A stretch of DNA of 64,000 nucleotides from Robertkochia solimangrovi (GCF_007279655.1 NZ_QKWN01000009.1:186001-250000); one strand, 5' to 3'; shown: positions 35,037 through 45,743, numbered from the stretch's first letter. The notes: generated by a model not told the origin, from the letters alone. Made by a program: numbers and translations.

Positions 35037-36629
35037 ATGGAAACTAATATCACGACCATTCCTGAAGCATTTCAGATAAAGGAAACTATAGCGCAAAACA
35101 CTTACCTGGTCAATGGTAAGCTCCAGCAGTGGAACGGTAAAACTACTGAAGTCTATTCTACCATTTCCTCTACAGGAGATGATAAGCCAACTTTGCTTGG
35201 AACAATTCCATACATGGGAGAATCAGAAGCGAATGAAGCGCTGGAAGCAGCAGCCAATGCATTTGATAAGGGTAAAGGACTTTGGCCTACAATGAAAGTA
35301 TCCGACAGAGTTGCCTGTATGGAGAAGTTTGTTAAACAAATGGAGACCAAGCGAGAACAGGTAGTGAAGCTTTTAATGTGGGAGATCGGTAAATCATTAC
35401 CGGATTCTGAAAAAGAATTCGACCGTACCGTTGAATATATTTACGATACTATAGAAGACTACAAACAATTGGACAGAGATTCGGCTAACTTTAAGAAAAG
35501 AGACGGAATCTATGCCCATATCCGCCGTGGACCACTTGGCATTGTATTGTGTCTGGGACCTTATAATTATCCGCTGAATGAGACTTTTGCCTTGCTGATA
35601 CCTGCATTGATCATGGGTAACACAGCAATTTTTAAGCCTGCAAAACACGGTGTTCTGCTATTGACTCCATTATTGGAGGCCTTTAGAAGTAGTTTTCCAC
35701 GAGGAGTGGTGAATATTATTTTCGGAAGGGGAAGAGAAGTGGCAGCGCCGATTATGAAATCGGGAAGAGTTGATGTACTTGCCTTGATCGGTAATAGTAA
35801 GTCTGCCGTGGCATTACAGGATCAGCACCCGTATAAGAATCGATTACGCCTGGTACTCGGTCTGGAGGCTAAGAATCCGGCGATTGTACTGCCTGATGCC
35901 GATCTCGATCTTGCGATCAATGAATGTATTACGGGAACACTATCATTCAATGGTCAACGTTGTACGGCTTTGAAGATATTGTATGTACACGAAGATATTA
36001 TCGAGGAATTCAATAAACGTTTTGCTAAAAAGGTCGATGAATTGAAATATGGGAATCCATGGGAAGACGGGGTTAAACTGACGCCGCTGCCAGAGCCTGG
36101 CAAACCCGACTATATTCAGGAACTCATCGATGATGCCAAAGCAAAAGGTGCTGAGATCATCAATGACAAAGGAGGTGAACGAACCTATAATTATATTTAT
36201 CCGGCAGTTTTGTATCCGGTTAATAAGGATATGAGAGTGTATCAGGAAGAGCAATTCGGTCCGGTAATCCCAATCGTTCCTTTTAGTGAGATTGACGAAC
36301 CGGTGAATGATATTGCAGATAGTAACTACGGGCAACAGGTAAGTCTTTTCGGAGCGAATATCAGAACCCTTGCTCCGCTTATCGACACATTGGTAAATTT
36401 GGTATGTCGTGTAAACCTGAACAGTTCCTGTCAGCGAGGACCGGATGTATATCCGTTTACAGGCAGAAAAGATTCAGCGGCAGCAACACTAAGTGTTCAT
36501 GATGCGTTGCGTTCTTTCTCCATCAGAACTTTTGTGGCCTCAAAAGATAATGAATATAATAATCGTATTCTTAATGACCTGTTAGGCAGCAAGGCCTCTA
36601 ATTTCGTGAGTACTGATTACATATTGTAA
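35037..36629 (+). CDS. gapN: NADP-dependent non-phosphorylating glyceraldehyde-3-phosphate dehydrogenase (GapN-like)
   Basis: This is a 530-residue aldehyde dehydrogenase. The C-terminal block [20 protein letters not shown], the catalytic Cys309 in NGQRCTALK, and [12 protein letters not shown] are hallmarks of the GapN group, which oxidises glyceraldehyde-3-phosphate directly to 3-phosphoglycerate while producing NADPH. In this position it may supply NADPH for IlvC and glutamate dehydrogenase, but the 124-base gap after ilvA suggests its own promoter. A bidirectional terminator follows. GapN versus another ALDH with similar tail: fairly sure. Confidence 0.85.
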   Translation: METNITTIPEAFQIKETIAQNTYLVNGKLQQWNGKTTEVYSTISSTGDDKPTLLGTIPYMGESEANEALEAAANAFDKGKGLWPTMKVSDRVACMEKFVKQMETKREQVVKLLMWEIGKSLPDSEKEFDRTVEYIYDTIEDYKQLDRDSANFKKRDGIYAHIRRGPLGIVLCLGPYNYPLNETFALLIPALIMGNTAIFKPAKHGVLLLTPLLEAFRSSFPRGVVNIIFGRGREVAAPIMKSGRVDVLALIGNSKSAVALQDQHPYKNRLRLVLGLEAKNPAIVLPDADLDLAINECITGTLSFNGQRCTALKILYVHEDIIEEFNKRFAKKVDELKYGNPWEDGVKLTPLPEPGKPDYIQELIDDAKAKGAEIINDKGGERTYNYIYPAVLYPVNKDMRVYQEEQFGPVIPIVPFSEIDEPVNDIADSNYGQQVSLFGANIRTLAPLIDTLVNLVCRVNLNSSCQRGPDVYPFTGRKDSAAATLSVHDALRSFSIRTFVASKDNEYNNRILNDLLGSKASNFVSTDYIL

Positions 36630-36650
36630 TAATTAAAATACAATTCAAAT

Positions 36651-36690
36651 AAAAAGCCCCGGTATCTCAAGACACCGGGGCTTTTTATAT
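36651..36690. terminator. bidirectional terminator between gapN and the NPAHGxPGHRCD protein gene
   Basis: AAAAAGCCCCGGT (36651-36663) pairs with ACCGGGGCTTTTT (36674-36686) around a 10-base loop. The A-run and T-run on opposite sides let it terminate both gapN (plus) and the convergent small gene (minus). Confidence 0.88.
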
Positions 36691-36747
36691 TTTTCAAAAA
36701 GGATCGATTATTGAAAACGATCTCAGATTCTGTAAAAGAATTCAGCG

Positions 36748-37110
36748 TTATTGCGGAAGCGGAGCACCAACAGCCAGATCACATCGGTGCCCGGGTAATC
36801 CGTGCGCGGGATTTTTCATGGTACTGCTGAGCAAGGTGTTGTCATTGGTCGTTTTAACCGGAGCATCTAAGGAGGTTCCCACCGGGATATCACAGCGATG
36901 TCCGGGTTGGCCATGTGCAGGGTTTAGCTTCGTATTCGTTGTTATTGCACCAGGATTATTCTTGATAGTTTCCTGATATTGTTCCTCGGCGACTTTACTG
37001 TCATACCCTTCGAGTACTTCAGATTCGGCCAAAGTGGTGTCATTGTAATACAAATAGGTAAGTGCTGTAATAGCTACAAATCCGATTAGAAATATAGTAG
37101 ATCTTTTCAT
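36748..37110 (-). CDS. small membrane-anchored protein with two NPAHGxPGHRCD repeats
   Basis: This is a 120-residue protein (an upstream ATG at 37122 would add four residues). An N-terminal hydrophobic segment (ST-IFLIGFVAITALTYLYY) serves as signal or anchor. The periplasmic part carries two copies of a 19-residue motif, NPAHGQPGHRCDIPVGTSL and NPAHGLPGHRCDLAVGAPL, 37 residues apart. I recall this His-Cys-rich motif from other small flavobacterial proteins, with no known function; a metal- or cofactor-binding role is an attractive guess. It lies between the ilv/gapN block and the leu operon and is probably transcribed alone. Confidence 0.75.
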   Translation of the reverse strand: MKRSTIFLIGFVAITALTYLYYNDTTLAESEVLEGYDSKVAEEQYQETIKNNPGAITTNTKLNPAHGQPGHRCDIPVGTSLDAPVKTTNDNTLLSSTMKNPAHGLPGHRCDLAVGAPLPQ

Positions 37111-37223
37111 AATAACAGGCATTTAGGTATAGTCAAATATAGTATTTATTTTCAGTATTTAAGCAGATCCCTAAGGAAGGGGGTCTGGAGAAGCGATTTC
37201 TGTAGGGACTCAGTTAACTCATT

Positions 37224-37260
37224 AAAAAAATTAACCCCGGACTTCTCCGGGGTCAATTAA
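37224..37260 (-). terminator. intrinsic terminator of the leu operon
   Basis: On the minus strand TTGACCCCGGA and TCCGGGGTTAA form an 11-base stem (one G-T pair possible) with a GAAG loop, followed by AATTTTTTT. It begins about 23 bases after the leuB stop at 37283. Confidence 0.82.
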
Positions 37261-37282
37261 CACTAAAACGAATTTAAATAAT

Positions 37283-38401
37283 CTATATAATTGTAGATTG
37301 TCCGTAATCTATATTCTCTTGATTGTAATTGATATTCTCATCAGCATTAACGATGAAATCAGCAATAAAACTTCCTACCTTATCAGTTCCGAATTTGGTA
37401 TTCGGATCCAGATCCGGAGTAACGATATTCAATTCAAGCGACTTTTCAACAGCCTTATTGATGGCCAGTGCTTCTTCATGAAGCTGGAAATGTTCTAACA
37501 GCATCGCTGCCGAAAGAATGGATGCGATAGGATTAGCAATATTCTTTCCTTTACCCTGAGGGAATGATCCATGAATCGGTTCGAACATCGCATTTTCTTC
37601 ACCTACAGATGCAGAAGCGAGTAAACCGATGGAACCACCGATAACACTACCTTCATCAGAGATGATATCCCCGAACATATTTTCGGTTAGGATCACATCA
37701 AACTGACTTGGGTTAAGAATCATTTGCATAGCAGCATTATCCACAAACAGGAAATCCAGTGTAATGTCGGGATAACTCTCAGCAAGTGTGGTCACCTTTT
37801 TTCTCCATAGTCTGGAAGTCTCCAGAACATTCGCTTTGTCGACTAAAGTTACTTTCTTCTTTCGGGCTCTTGCAGCTTTGAATGCCAGATGAGCGATTCT
37901 TTCGATCTCGAAGTCTGAGTATTCGCAAAGGTCTGATGCCTTACTTCCGTCTTCACTTTTATGTTTTTCCCCGAAATAAATCCCACCGGTAAGTTCACGG
38001 TAGATCGACATGTCGGTACCTTCGATACGCTCTCTTTTCAGCGGAGATTTATCCAGAAGGGTAGGATAGGCTTTAATCGGACGTATGTTGGTGAAGAGTC
38101 CGAGTGATTTTCTCAATTTCAATAACCCTTGTTCAGGTCTAACCGGAGCAGAAGGATCGTTATCGTACTTAGGATCCCCGATCGCTCCGAAAAGCACGGC
38201 ATCACTTTCAAGACACAATTTAAGAGTGGAATCTGGTAAAGGATCACCGGTTTCGTCGATAGCAATGGCTCCAACAACGGCTTCTTCGAAGGTAAATGTG
38301 TGATTATATACTTCACCTATAGCCTTAAGCGTTTTGATGGCCTCCGCAGTAACTTCAGGTCCGATACCGTCTCCTGCGAGAACAGCTATTTTAAGTTTCA
38401 T
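37283..38401 (-). CDS. leuB: 3-isopropylmalate dehydrogenase
   Basis: LeuB oxidises and decarboxylates 3-isopropylmalate with NAD+, giving the leucine precursor 2-oxoisocaproate. The 372-residue sequence shows AVLAGDGIGPEVTAEA, FGAIGDPKYD, RELTGGIYFGEK, and GGSIGLLASASVGE with the metal-site Asp residues in NMFGDIISDEGSVI. It is the last gene of leuA-leuC-leuD-leuB, followed by a terminator. Length and motifs are ordinary for the family. Confidence 0.95.
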   Translation of the reverse strand: MKLKIAVLAGDGIGPEVTAEAIKTLKAIGEVYNHTFTFEEAVVGAIAIDETGDPLPDSTLKLCLESDAVLFGAIGDPKYDNDPSAPVRPEQGLLKLRKSLGLFTNIRPIKAYPTLLDKSPLKRERIEGTDMSIYRELTGGIYFGEKHKSEDGSKASDLCEYSDFEIERIAHLAFKAARARKKKVTLVDKANVLETSRLWRKKVTTLAESYPDITLDFLFVDNAAMQMILNPSQFDVILTENMFGDIISDEGSVIGGSIGLLASASVGEENAMFEPIHGSFPQGKGKNIANPIASILSAAMLLEHFQLHEEALAINKAVEKSLELNIVTPDLDPNTKFGTDKVGSFIADFIVNADENINYNQENIDYGQSTII

Positions 38402-38419
38402 ATGATATTCTTTATGCTA

Positions 38420-39010
38420 TTAAAATTCTCTTGAAGCTTCATAAGCTTCTATCTTATCCTTATTACTGATAAGGAAATCAATGTCATCATACCCGTTCAT
38501 CAGGCACATTTTTTTGTAGGCGTCGATCTTAAAGTCTTCGCGAAGGTCAGTCCCTTCCACGGCGATAAACTGCTCTTCAAGGTTCACAAGAATTTGAACC
38601 GAAGGATCTTTTTTGATCACCGCCAGCATTTCTTTTAGCATTTCAGGTTTCACCTGAACGGGCAGTAGTCCGTTATTCAAAGCGTTACCTTTGAATATAT
38701 CTGCAAAATAACTTGATACGATTACCTTAAAGCCGAAATCGGTCAATGCCCATGCAGCGTGTTCTCTGGAACTTCCACAGCCGAAATTATCACCTGCTAC
38801 GAGTATACTTCCACTATAGGTGTCATTATTCAGTACAAAGTCTGCAACTTCGGTATTATCTTTACCATATCTCCAGTCTCTGAACAGATTTTCACCGAAT
38901 CCGATCTTACTGGTCGCTTTCAAAAAACGAGCAGGAATGATCTGGTCGGTATCTATATTTTCAATAGGCAATGGAATTGCCTGTGATTCTAATGTTGTAA
39001 ACTTCTCCAT
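38420..39010 (-). CDS. leuD: 3-isopropylmalate dehydratase small subunit
   Basis: This is the swivel-domain subunit that completes the active site of isopropylmalate isomerase with Leu[17 protein letters not shown] and [15 protein letters not shown] are the family signatures. I chose the ATG at 39010, 5 bases after the leuC stop, giving about 196 residues; an in-frame ATG at 39043 would overlap leuC. It lies 18 bases upstream of leuB in the same operon. Confidence 0.93.
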   Translation of the reverse strand: MEKFTTLESQAIPLPIENIDTDQIIPARFLKATSKIGFGENLFRDWRYGKDNTEVADFVLNNDTYSGSILVAGDNFGCGSSREHAAWALTDFGFKVIVSSYFADIFKGNALNNGLLPVQVKPEMLKEMLAVIKKDPSVQILVNLEEQFIAVEGTDLREDFKIDAYKKMCLMNGYDDIDFLISNKDKIEAYEASREF

Positions 39011-39014
39011 TTCC

Positions 39015-40418
39015 TTAAACGCTTGCCGGTTCTGGTTCTTCAATTTCTGTGGTTACATCGATGATCTTTCCTGCTACTGCAGTTGCTGCCGCTACCAGTG
39101 GGCTTGCAAGAATCGTTCTCGCACCTTGCCCTTGTCTTCCTTCGAAATTTCGATTGGAAGTAGAGACACAATATTCTCCTGCCGGTATCTTATCTTCATT
39201 CATTCCGAGACAGGCAGAACAACCACTTTGACGTATCTCAAATCCTGCTGCTTCAAAGATTTCCTGTAATCCTTCTGCTTCGATCTGTTTGGCAACCTGT
39301 TGAGAACCGGGAACGATCAAGGCATTTACATTAGCAGCTTTCTGTCTTCCTTTTATATAGGTAGCCGCTACCCGAAAATCTTCGATTCGTGAATTGGTAC
39401 AACTTCCGATAAAAACATAATTGATAGGTTTGCCTAGTAATTTCTCTCCTTTATGTAGTCCCATATATTTCAGGGATTTTTCAAAAGAAACATCGTTTAT
39501 GTCTGGAATTCGATCATTGATCTTTATTCCCATTCCGGGATTGGTTCCGTAGGTTACCATCGGTGCAATATCGGCTGCATCAAAGGTGTATTCTTTGTCG
39601 AAGGTCGCCCCTTCATCAGTAGGGAGGGTACGCCAGTACGCTACTTTCTTATCGAATTCCTCGCCCTTGGGAGCAAACTCTTTTCCTTTAACATACTTGA
39701 AAGTGGTTTCATCCGGAGCGATCATACCACCACGGGCACCCATTTCGATACTCATATTACATACGGTCATACGACCTTCCATACTCATGTTTTCAAAAAC
39801 ATCACCGGCATATTCGACGAAATATCCGGTTCCGGAATTCGTTCCAAGCTTTGCGATAATATATAAAATCACATCTTTCGGCAGTACTCCGGGTTTAAGG
39901 TCACCGTTCAAGGTAATGCGCATGCTTTTAGGTTTTGAAAGCAGCAGGCACTGACTAGCAAATACCTGTGCCACTTGGCTGGTTCCGATACCGAATGCGA
40001 TTGTTCCGAAGGCACCATGTGTTGAAGTGTGGCTATCACCACATACCATGGTCATTCCAGGTTGCGTAACCCCGAGTTCCGGAGCCATTACGTGAACGAT
40101 TCCCTGATAAGGATGTCCGAGACCATAAAGCGTCACACCGTGTTTTTCACAATTAGTGCTTAACATCTCCACCTGTTTTTTCGATAACAGATCCTGTATC
40201 GGCAAATGCTGATCTTTGGTAGGAACATTATGATCGGCAGTAGCTACGATCTGATCTTTCCGGAAAAGCGGGATGTTTCTCTCTTCAAGTTCCGCAAATG
40301 CCTGCGGACTCGTTACCTCATGAATGAGGTGTTTGTCGATATAAAGTATCTGAGGACCGTTATCCACTGAATGAACAACATGACTATCCCATACTTTATC
40401 AAATAATGTCTTTTTCAT
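39015..40418 (-). CDS. leuC: 3-isopropylmalate dehydratase large subunit
   Basis: LeuC is the aconitase-type large subunit with a [4Fe-4S] cluster, converting 2- to 3-isopropylmalate together with LeuD. The 467-residue protein has [11 protein letters not shown] at the start, [14 protein letters not shown], and cluster cysteines in [13 protein letters not shown] and [13 protein letters not shown]. It is encoded between leuA and leuD with gaps of 8 and about 4 bases, so the four genes form a tight operon. Confidence 0.95.
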   Translation of the reverse strand: MKKTLFDKVWDSHVVHSVDNGPQILYIDKHLIHEVTSPQAFAELEERNIPLFRKDQIVATADHNVPTKDQHLPIQDLLSKKQVEMLSTNCEKHGVTLYGLGHPYQGIVHVMAPELGVTQPGMTMVCGDSHTSTHGAFGTIAFGIGTSQVAQVFASQCLLLSKPKSMRITLNGDLKPGVLPKDVILYIIAKLGTNSGTGYFVEYAGDVFENMSMEGRMTVCNMSIEMGARGGMIAPDETTFKYVKGKEFAPKGEEFDKKVAYWRTLPTDEGATFDKEYTFDAADIAPMVTYGTNPGMGIKINDRIPDINDVSFEKSLKYMGLHKGEKLLGKPINYVFIGSCTNSRIEDFRVAATYIKGRQKAANVNALIVPGSQQVAKQIEAEGLQEIFEAAGFEIRQSGCSACLGMNEDKIPAGEYCVSTSNRNFEGRQGQGARTILASPLVAAATAVAGKIIDVTTEIEEPEPASV

Positions 40419-40426
40419 AAATACTA

Positions 40427-41599
40427 TCAGGCAGTAGCCTTGATTCCAATTTTACTTATCTCTATAATCTGATGAATATCTTCATCAACAACTTCTTTTT
40501 TTCTGTCGGCAAAATTGAGGAATTCTTCGTAAACCTTGTCCAATTGAAGTTTTGTCAGTTCATATCCTACTTTCTTTGCTCTATATGCCAAAGCAGCACG
40601 TCCGCTTCTTGCAGTCAGTACGATCGCAGATTCGGTAACCCCTACCTCTGCAGGATCGATGATCTCATAGGTTTCACGATTTTTAATAACACCATCCTGG
40701 TGGATTCCGGAACTATGTGCAAAAGCATTTGCTCCTACGATAGCTTTGTTCGGTTGTACAGGCATTCCCATACTCTCCGACACAAGGCGACTGGTAGAAT
40801 ATAATAATTTGGAATTGATATTGGTGTCCAGATTAAGAGTAGGGTGCTGACGCATTACCATAACTACTTCTTCCAGAGAAGTGTTTCCGGCACGTTCTCC
40901 GATCCCATTGATGGTACATTCGATCTGGCGGGCACCATGAATGGCTCCGGCGATTGAATTTGCTGTTGCCAATCCAAGATCATTGTGGCAATGACAAGAT
41001 AAAATGGCTTTGTCGATACCCGTTACATGTTCCTTCAGGTATTTGATCTTGGCACCGTATTCCTCAGGAAGGCAATATCCGGTGGTATCCGGGATGTTGA
41101 GTACAGTGGCACCTGCCTTGATAACCGCTTCACAAACCCTCGCCAGGAATTCATTGTCGGTTCTACCTGCATCTTCCGCATAGAACTCAACATCTTCCAC
41201 GAAAGATTTAGCATAGCGTACGGCTTCTACCGCCCTTTCTATAATCTTTTCAGGGGTGGTATTGAATTTGTGTCGGATATGTGATTCTGAGGTTCCGATT
41301 CCTGTATGTATTCTTGGCTTTACCGCATATTTTAATGCTTCCGCCGCAACATCGATGTCTTTTTTTACGGAACGGGTAAGACCACAGACCGTTGCATTCT
41401 TAACCACTTTAGAAATCTCCTCGACAGATTTGAAATCTCCGGGGCTGGAGATCGGGAAACCTGCCTCGATGATATCTACTCCAAGTTCGTCCAGACGTCT
41501 GGCAATCACAAGTTTTTGCTCGGTATTCAATTTACAACCGGGGACCTGTTCTCCGTCTCGAAGCGTGGTGTCAAAGATTTGGACTATTTCTTTACTCAT
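40427..41599 (-). CDS. leuA: 2-isopropylmalate synthase
   Basis: LeuA joins acetyl-CoA and 2-ketoisovalerate, the committed step of leucine synthesis. This 390-residue version has [17 protein letters not shown], metal-site [13 protein letters not shown], and [16 protein letters not shown]. It lacks the C-terminal LeuA_dimer allosteric domain of about 120 residues seen in the 510-residue enzymes, so leucine feedback is probably absent or different. No Leu-rich leader peptide was found in the 154-base upstream region. It is the first gene of the leu operon. Confidence 0.92.
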   Translation of the reverse strand: MSKEIVQIFDTTLRDGEQVPGCKLNTEQKLVIARRLDELGVDIIEAGFPISSPGDFKSVEEISKVVKNATVCGLTRSVKKDIDVAAEALKYAVKPRIHTGIGTSESHIRHKFNTTPEKIIERAVEAVRYAKSFVEDVEFYAEDAGRTDNEFLARVCEAVIKAGATVLNIPDTTGYCLPEEYGAKIKYLKEHVTGIDKAILSCHCHNDLGLATANSIAGAIHGARQIECTINGIGERAGNTSLEEVVMVMRQHPTLNLDTNINSKLLYSTSRLVSESMGMPVQPNKAIVGANAFAHSSGIHQDGVIKNRETYEIIDPAEVGVTESAIVLTARSGRAALAYRAKKVGYELTKLQLDKVYEEFLNFADRKKEVVDEDIHQIIEISKIGIKATA

Positions 41600-41753
41600 T
41601 TTATATTTTTAGTGTAATTTCAATATTGTTTTACGAATTTATATTTTGCAAAGCAGAAATAGCTGTGTTCGGGTAGTTGCTTTACAATGTTAAAGCGTGT
41701 ATTAGACTACGTAAATACCTGAAAATCAATTAATTGAATATTTTTATTTTACA

Positions 41754-43298
41754 ATGACTAGTAGTCAAAACGATAGTTTATTTATCCTTATCAAATCGTT
41801 ATCTAAATCGGAAAAGCGACAATTTAAGTTGTATGTGAACCGACTGGGAGTGAATGCTGATGCCAAATTCCTGGCACTTTTCAATCTCCTCGATAAGATG
41901 AATGATTACAATGAAACCGAGATTCTGAATAGCGGAATTGTTAAAAAGCAACAGCTTTCGAATTTGAAGGCACATCTCTATAAACAAATCCTGGTGAGTC
42001 TACGATTAAATCCCGTTAATCAGAATATCAGGATTCAGATCAGGGAGCAACTTGATTTTGCAACCATTTTATATCATAAAGGACTTTACAGGCAGGCATT
42101 GAAAATTCTCGATAAGGTTAAATCGGTAGCGATAGAGAATCAGGAAAAGGTCGTGGCCTATGAAATCGTAGAGCTGGAAAAGGTTATTGAAACTCAATAT
42201 ATCACCAGAAGTATCAGCGGAAGGGCAGATGAGCTGGCTATTCAGGCCAAGAATCTGAGTGTTCAGAACGTGCTTACCAGTAAGCTCTCGAACCTGTCGC
42301 TCCAGTTGTACGGGATCATGTTGAAATTTGGGTATGTAAAGAATGATGAAGAATACCAACGGGTCACGGAATATTATAAGGCACATTTACCGAAATTTAA
42401 AATGTCCGATCTGGGATTCAGGGAAAAACTATGGCTTTATAAAGCACAATTATGGTATAGTTTTTTAACTCAGGATTTCCTTTCCAGCTACAAATATGCT
42501 ACGAAATGGGTGGAATTGTTCTATGATAACGAAGCGATGATTTATTTGAATCCAGTGTTTTACCTTAAAGGAAATAATTATTTGCTGGAATCCATGTTTT
42601 ATGTCAAATATCGGTCTGGATTCAGGGAAACGCTGAGCAAAGTGGAAAAGGTCTTGCATTCCGATAAGTTTCCTAAGAATGATAATACAGAGGTGTTGGG
42701 ATTCCTTTATTTATATTATAATAAGATCAATCTCCATTTTCTGGAAGGAAGTTTTGAGGAAGGACTGAAACTTGAACCTGAAATATTGAGTGGTATAAAA
42801 CAATATCGCAATAAGATAGATATACATCATATTATGGTGTTCTATTATAAAATTGCATGTCTGTATTTTGGTAGTGGTGATAATAAGAGTTGTATACGTT
42901 ATCTGAAAAAGATCATCGATAACAAAAACCTTAGTATGCGTGAAGACCTGATGTGTTTCGCAAGGGTGCTGAGTCTGGTTGCACATTATGAAGCAGGGAT
43001 GGATTACCATTTGGAACTTCAATTGAAATCTACCTATAAGTTCCTGCTAAAAATGGATGATCTTCATGAAGTACAAAAGGCGATGATCAAGTTCCTTAGG
43101 AATCTCGGGGAGATTTATCCTCATGAACTAAAGGATGAATTTATCAAATTACATAAGACGCTGAAGAGCTATGAGAGTCACCCCTATGAGAAACGTGCAT
43201 TTCTCTACCTCGATATTATCTCGTGGCTGGAAAGTAAGATTAGAAATATACCTGTCGGGGAGATCATCCGGGAGAAAGCTGCTGAACTAACCCGATAA
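41754..43298 (+). CDS. conserved hypothetical helical-repeat (TPR-like) protein
   Basis: This is a 514-residue soluble protein with no signal peptide. It is composed of paired helices (for example LDFATILYHKGLYRQALKIL and DNKSCIRYLKKIIDNKNLSM) spaced as in tetratricopeptide-like repeats, but the repeats are degenerate. The N-terminal 80 residues (FILIKSLSKSEKRQFKLYV) resemble a conserved block I recall in uncharacterised Bacteroidota proteins. Function unknown; a scaffold role is likely from the fold. It is divergent from leuA, and a TATATTTTG-containing segment about 100 bases upstream may be its promoter. Confidence 0.72.
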   Translation: MTSSQNDSLFILIKSLSKSEKRQFKLYVNRLGVNADAKFLALFNLLDKMNDYNETEILNSGIVKKQQLSNLKAHLYKQILVSLRLNPVNQNIRIQIREQLDFATILYHKGLYRQALKILDKVKSVAIENQEKVVAYEIVELEKVIETQYITRSISGRADELAIQAKNLSVQNVLTSKLSNLSLQLYGIMLKFGYVKNDEEYQRVTEYYKAHLPKFKMSDLGFREKLWLYKAQLWYSFLTQDFLSSYKYATKWVELFYDNEAMIYLNPVFYLKGNNYLLESMFYVKYRSGFRETLSKVEKVLHSDKFPKNDNTEVLGFLYLYYNKINLHFLEGSFEEGLKLEPEILSGIKQYRNKIDIHHIMVFYYKIACLYFGSGDNKSCIRYLKKIIDNKNLSMREDLMCFARVLSLVAHYEAGMDYHLELQLKSTYKFLLKMDDLHEVQKAMIKFLRNLGEIYPHELKDEFIKLHKTLKSYESHPYEKRAFLYLDIISWLESKIRNIPVGEIIREKAAELTR

Positions 43299-43308
43299 TT
43301 TCTGAAGA

Positions 43309-44175
43309 TTGACAGCTATCAATAAAAGATTTTTACCCATTCTGGAACTCAATATCGCCGTGTTGTTCATCAGTACATCCGGTCCGTTGGGAAGGTATAT
43401 CAATTTACCTCCGGAACATACAATCCTTTTCCGGGCCATACTCGCGGCGGTCTTCATATTTCTGGTATGCAAATTTCGCAAGTATAGCTTAAAGATTGAT
43501 GATCGCAGGGATCGTGCTAAGATTTTGTTATGTGGTTTGTTCTTTGGAATTCACTGGGTAACTTATTTTTATGCGCTTCAGTTGTCAAGTGTCGCGATCG
43601 GTATGTTGTCGATCTATACCTATCCGGTGATCACAGCCTTTCTCGAGCCGGTGATCCTGAAAACTTCTTTCAGAAGGTCACATCTTCTCCTTGCATTAAT
43701 GGTTTTAATCGGGATTTACTTCCTGGTACCCGAGGTCAGTTTTGAAAACCAACATTTCATAGCAGTGCTTTGTGGAATTACCTCAGCGTTCTTCTATGCC
43801 TTGAGGAATATAATGATGAAACCGCAGGTTGAAAAATACAATGGTTCGGTGTTGATGTTCTATCAGATCCTTGTCATTTCTTTTATGCTAAGTCCGCTAT
43901 TGTTCACTGCAGATTATGAGTTGGTGCGAAACAATTTGGGTTGGCTGGCATTTCTAGCCTTGTTTACCACGACCATCGGACATACTTTGCTTTTATTGAG
44001 TCTGAGGAATTTTGCGGTTACAACCGCAAGTATTCTTAGCAGTGTCCAGCCGGTCTACGGAATTTTACTGGGAATGGTATTTCTTGGGGAATATCCACCC
44101 TTGCATACCCTTATCGGGGGGGCGATGATTCTGAGTGCTGTGGTGATCGAAAGCAGCCGTAATTTGAAAGCATAA
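43309..44175 (+). CDS. EamA/DMT-family transporter
   Basis: This 288-residue inner-membrane protein has ten predicted helices arranged as two EamA halves, as in drug/metabolite exporters (RhaT/YdcZ/PecM-like). Family signs are RAILAAVFIFLV, the second-half GITSAFFYALRNIMMK and the final LSSVQPVYGILLGMVFLGEYPP segment. The start is a TTG 10 bases after the previous gene, so the two may be co-transcribed. The exported compound is unknown. Confidence 0.87.
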   Translation: MTAINKRFLPILELNIAVLFISTSGPLGRYINLPPEHTILFRAILAAVFIFLVCKFRKYSLKIDDRRDRAKILLCGLFFGIHWVTYFYALQLSSVAIGMLSIYTYPVITAFLEPVILKTSFRRSHLLLALMVLIGIYFLVPEVSFENQHFIAVLCGITSAFFYALRNIMMKPQVEKYNGSVLMFYQILVISFMLSPLLFTADYELVRNNLGWLAFLALFTTTIGHTLLLLSLRNFAVTTASILSSVQPVYGILLGMVFLGEYPPLHTLIGGAMILSAVVIESSRNLKA

Positions 44176-44180
44176 GGCTT

Positions 44181-44900
44181 CTATTGAAAAGGCCGGCATG
44201 CCTGCCATACCGGATCATTTTCAGGGTATGGTGCCTGAATGATGATCTTTTCCTTTTTTACAGGATGTATGAATTCTAGTCTTGCAGAATGAAGATGAAT
44301 ACTACCATCTTTGTTGCTTCGGTCAGCACCATATTTAAGATCTCCTTTAATGATACAACCGATAGAAGAAAGCTGTGAGCGGATCTGATGGTGTCTTCCG
44401 GTTTCCAGATCGATCTCGAGCAGGTAATATTTTTCAAGCCTGCCTAAAAGCCGGTAATGGAGTATCGCCTTTTTGCTGTCCTTTACCTCTTTATTATGGG
44501 CATAACTTTTATTTTGTTTAGGGTTTCTTTTTAACCATTGTTCGAGCGTACCCTCGGTGTCGGGTGGTGCATTTTTTACAACGGCATGATAGGTTTTTTT
44601 GGCTTCTTTGTCTTTGAACAAATTGTTCAGTCTGGGTAAGGACTTAGAGGTTTTAGCGAATAATACAATTCCACTTGTAGGACGGTCCAGCCGGTGAACG
44701 ACTCCCAGATATACATTTCCTGGTTTGTCATATTTTTGTTTTAACCAGGTTTTCACAACCTCTGAAAGGGGTTCATCACCGGTCTTGTCTCCTTGTACAA
44801 TATCTCCGGGTCGTTTATTGACCACGATTATATGGTTGTCTTCAAAGAGCACCTGAAGATTTTCAGGTGTTGAAATGACCTTACCGGAAAGATTGTTCAT
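44181..44900 (-). CDS. RluA-family 23S rRNA/tRNA pseudouridine synthase
   Basis: This is a 239-residue enzyme that isomerises uridine to pseudouridine in structured RNA. The catalytic Asp is in GVVHRLDRPTSGIVLFAKT (the HRLDxxTSG motif), and HQIRSQLSSIGCIIKGDLKYG is the family's C-terminal block. No S4 domain is present, so it is the short, RluA-like form; which RNA position it modifies is not clear. It is convergent with the EamA gene and 24 bases after panB, possibly co-transcribed with it. Confidence 0.9.
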   Translation of the reverse strand: MNNLSGKVISTPENLQVLFEDNHIIVVNKRPGDIVQGDKTGDEPLSEVVKTWLKQKYDKPGNVYLGVVHRLDRPTSGIVLFAKTSKSLPRLNNLFKDKEAKKTYHAVVKNAPPDTEGTLEQWLKRNPKQNKSYAHNKEVKDSKKAILHYRLLGRLEKYYLLEIDLETGRHHQIRSQLSSIGCIIKGDLKYGADRSNKDGSIHLHSARLEFIHPVKKEKIIIQAPYPENDPVWQACRPFQ

Positions 44901-44924
44901 AAAAGAGATTCAAAAAAGGAGTTA

Positions 44925-45743
44925 TTAATACTGTTCGTTGTCATTCGGAAAATCCCTCGACTTAACATCATCGACATACTGAGAGATGGCCTCGGTCATT
45001 TCATCATAAAGGTTAAGATATCTTCTGAGAAATCTGGGGTTGAATTCATGGGTCATACCGAGCATATCATGTATAACCAGTACCTGACCATCAACACCAT
45101 TTCCTGCTCCGATTCCAATCACCGGAATGTTGATACTTTCCGCTACTTCCTTTGCCAGTTTTGCAGGAATCTTTTCAAGTACGACTGCAAAACAACCCGC
45201 TTTTTCGAGCATTTTTGCATCGGCTTTTAATTTTTCAGCTTCTTCCTCTTCTTTGGCGCGTACCGTATAGGTCCCAAATTTATAGATCGACTGTGGGGTC
45301 AAGCCTAAATGTCCCATTACCGGGATGCCTGCATTCAGAATCCGTTTGATAGATTCTTTGATCTCTTTTCCACCTTCTACTTTAACTGCATGCGCACCAC
45401 TTTCCTTCATGATTCTGATCGCTGAACGGAGTGCTTCCTTAGGATCAGACTGATAACTTCCAAAAGGGAGATCGACAACAACCAAAGATCTGTTGATGCC
45501 ACGGATCACAGAAGATGCGTGATAGATCATTTGGTCAAGGGTGAGGGGAAGGGTAGTTTCGTGCCCTGCCATTGTATTACTTGCTGAATCACCAACCAGG
45601 ATAACGTCAACACCAGCGCCATCAACGATCTTTGCCATCGTAAAATCATAGGCGGTTAGCATTGAGATCTTCTCACCGCGTTGTTTCATTTCCAACAGAG
45701 ATTTGACGGTTATCCTTTTGTATTCTTTTTTTGCAACAGACAT
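44925..45743 (-). CDS. panB: 3-methyl-2-oxobutanoate hydroxymethyltransferase
   Basis: PanB transfers a hydroxymethyl group from 5,10-methylene-THF to 2-ketoisovalerate, the first committed step of pantothenate/CoA synthesis. The Mg-binding and catalytic segments [20 protein letters not shown] and [10 protein letters not shown], plus GHLGLTPQS, are intact. The ATG at 45743 gives the usual N-terminus; an ATG 20 codons upstream would add a hydrophobic extension that the family does not have. It draws on the same ketoisovalerate pool as the ilv/leu block. Confidence 0.93.
   Translation of the reverse strand: MSVAKKEYKRITVKSLLEMKQRGEKISMLTAYDFTMAKIVDGAGVDVILVGDSASNTMAGHETTLPLTLDQMIYHASSVIRGINRSLVVVDLPFGSYQSDPKEALRSAIRIMKESGAHAVKVEGGKEIKESIKRILNAGIPVMGHLGLTPQSIYKFGTYTVRAKEEEEAEKLKADAKMLEKAGCFAVVLEKIPAKLAKEVAESINIPVIGIGAGNGVDGQVLVIHDMLGMTHEFNPRFLRRYLNLYDEMTEAISQYVDDVKSRDFPNDNEQY

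Noticed and set aside
41635-41655. A motif AATTTATATTTTGCAAAG shared with 60297-60314 as a mobile or regulatory repeat
   Set aside because: It is AT-rich and resembles a -7 promoter element; two occurrences near genes are expected by promoter similarity.
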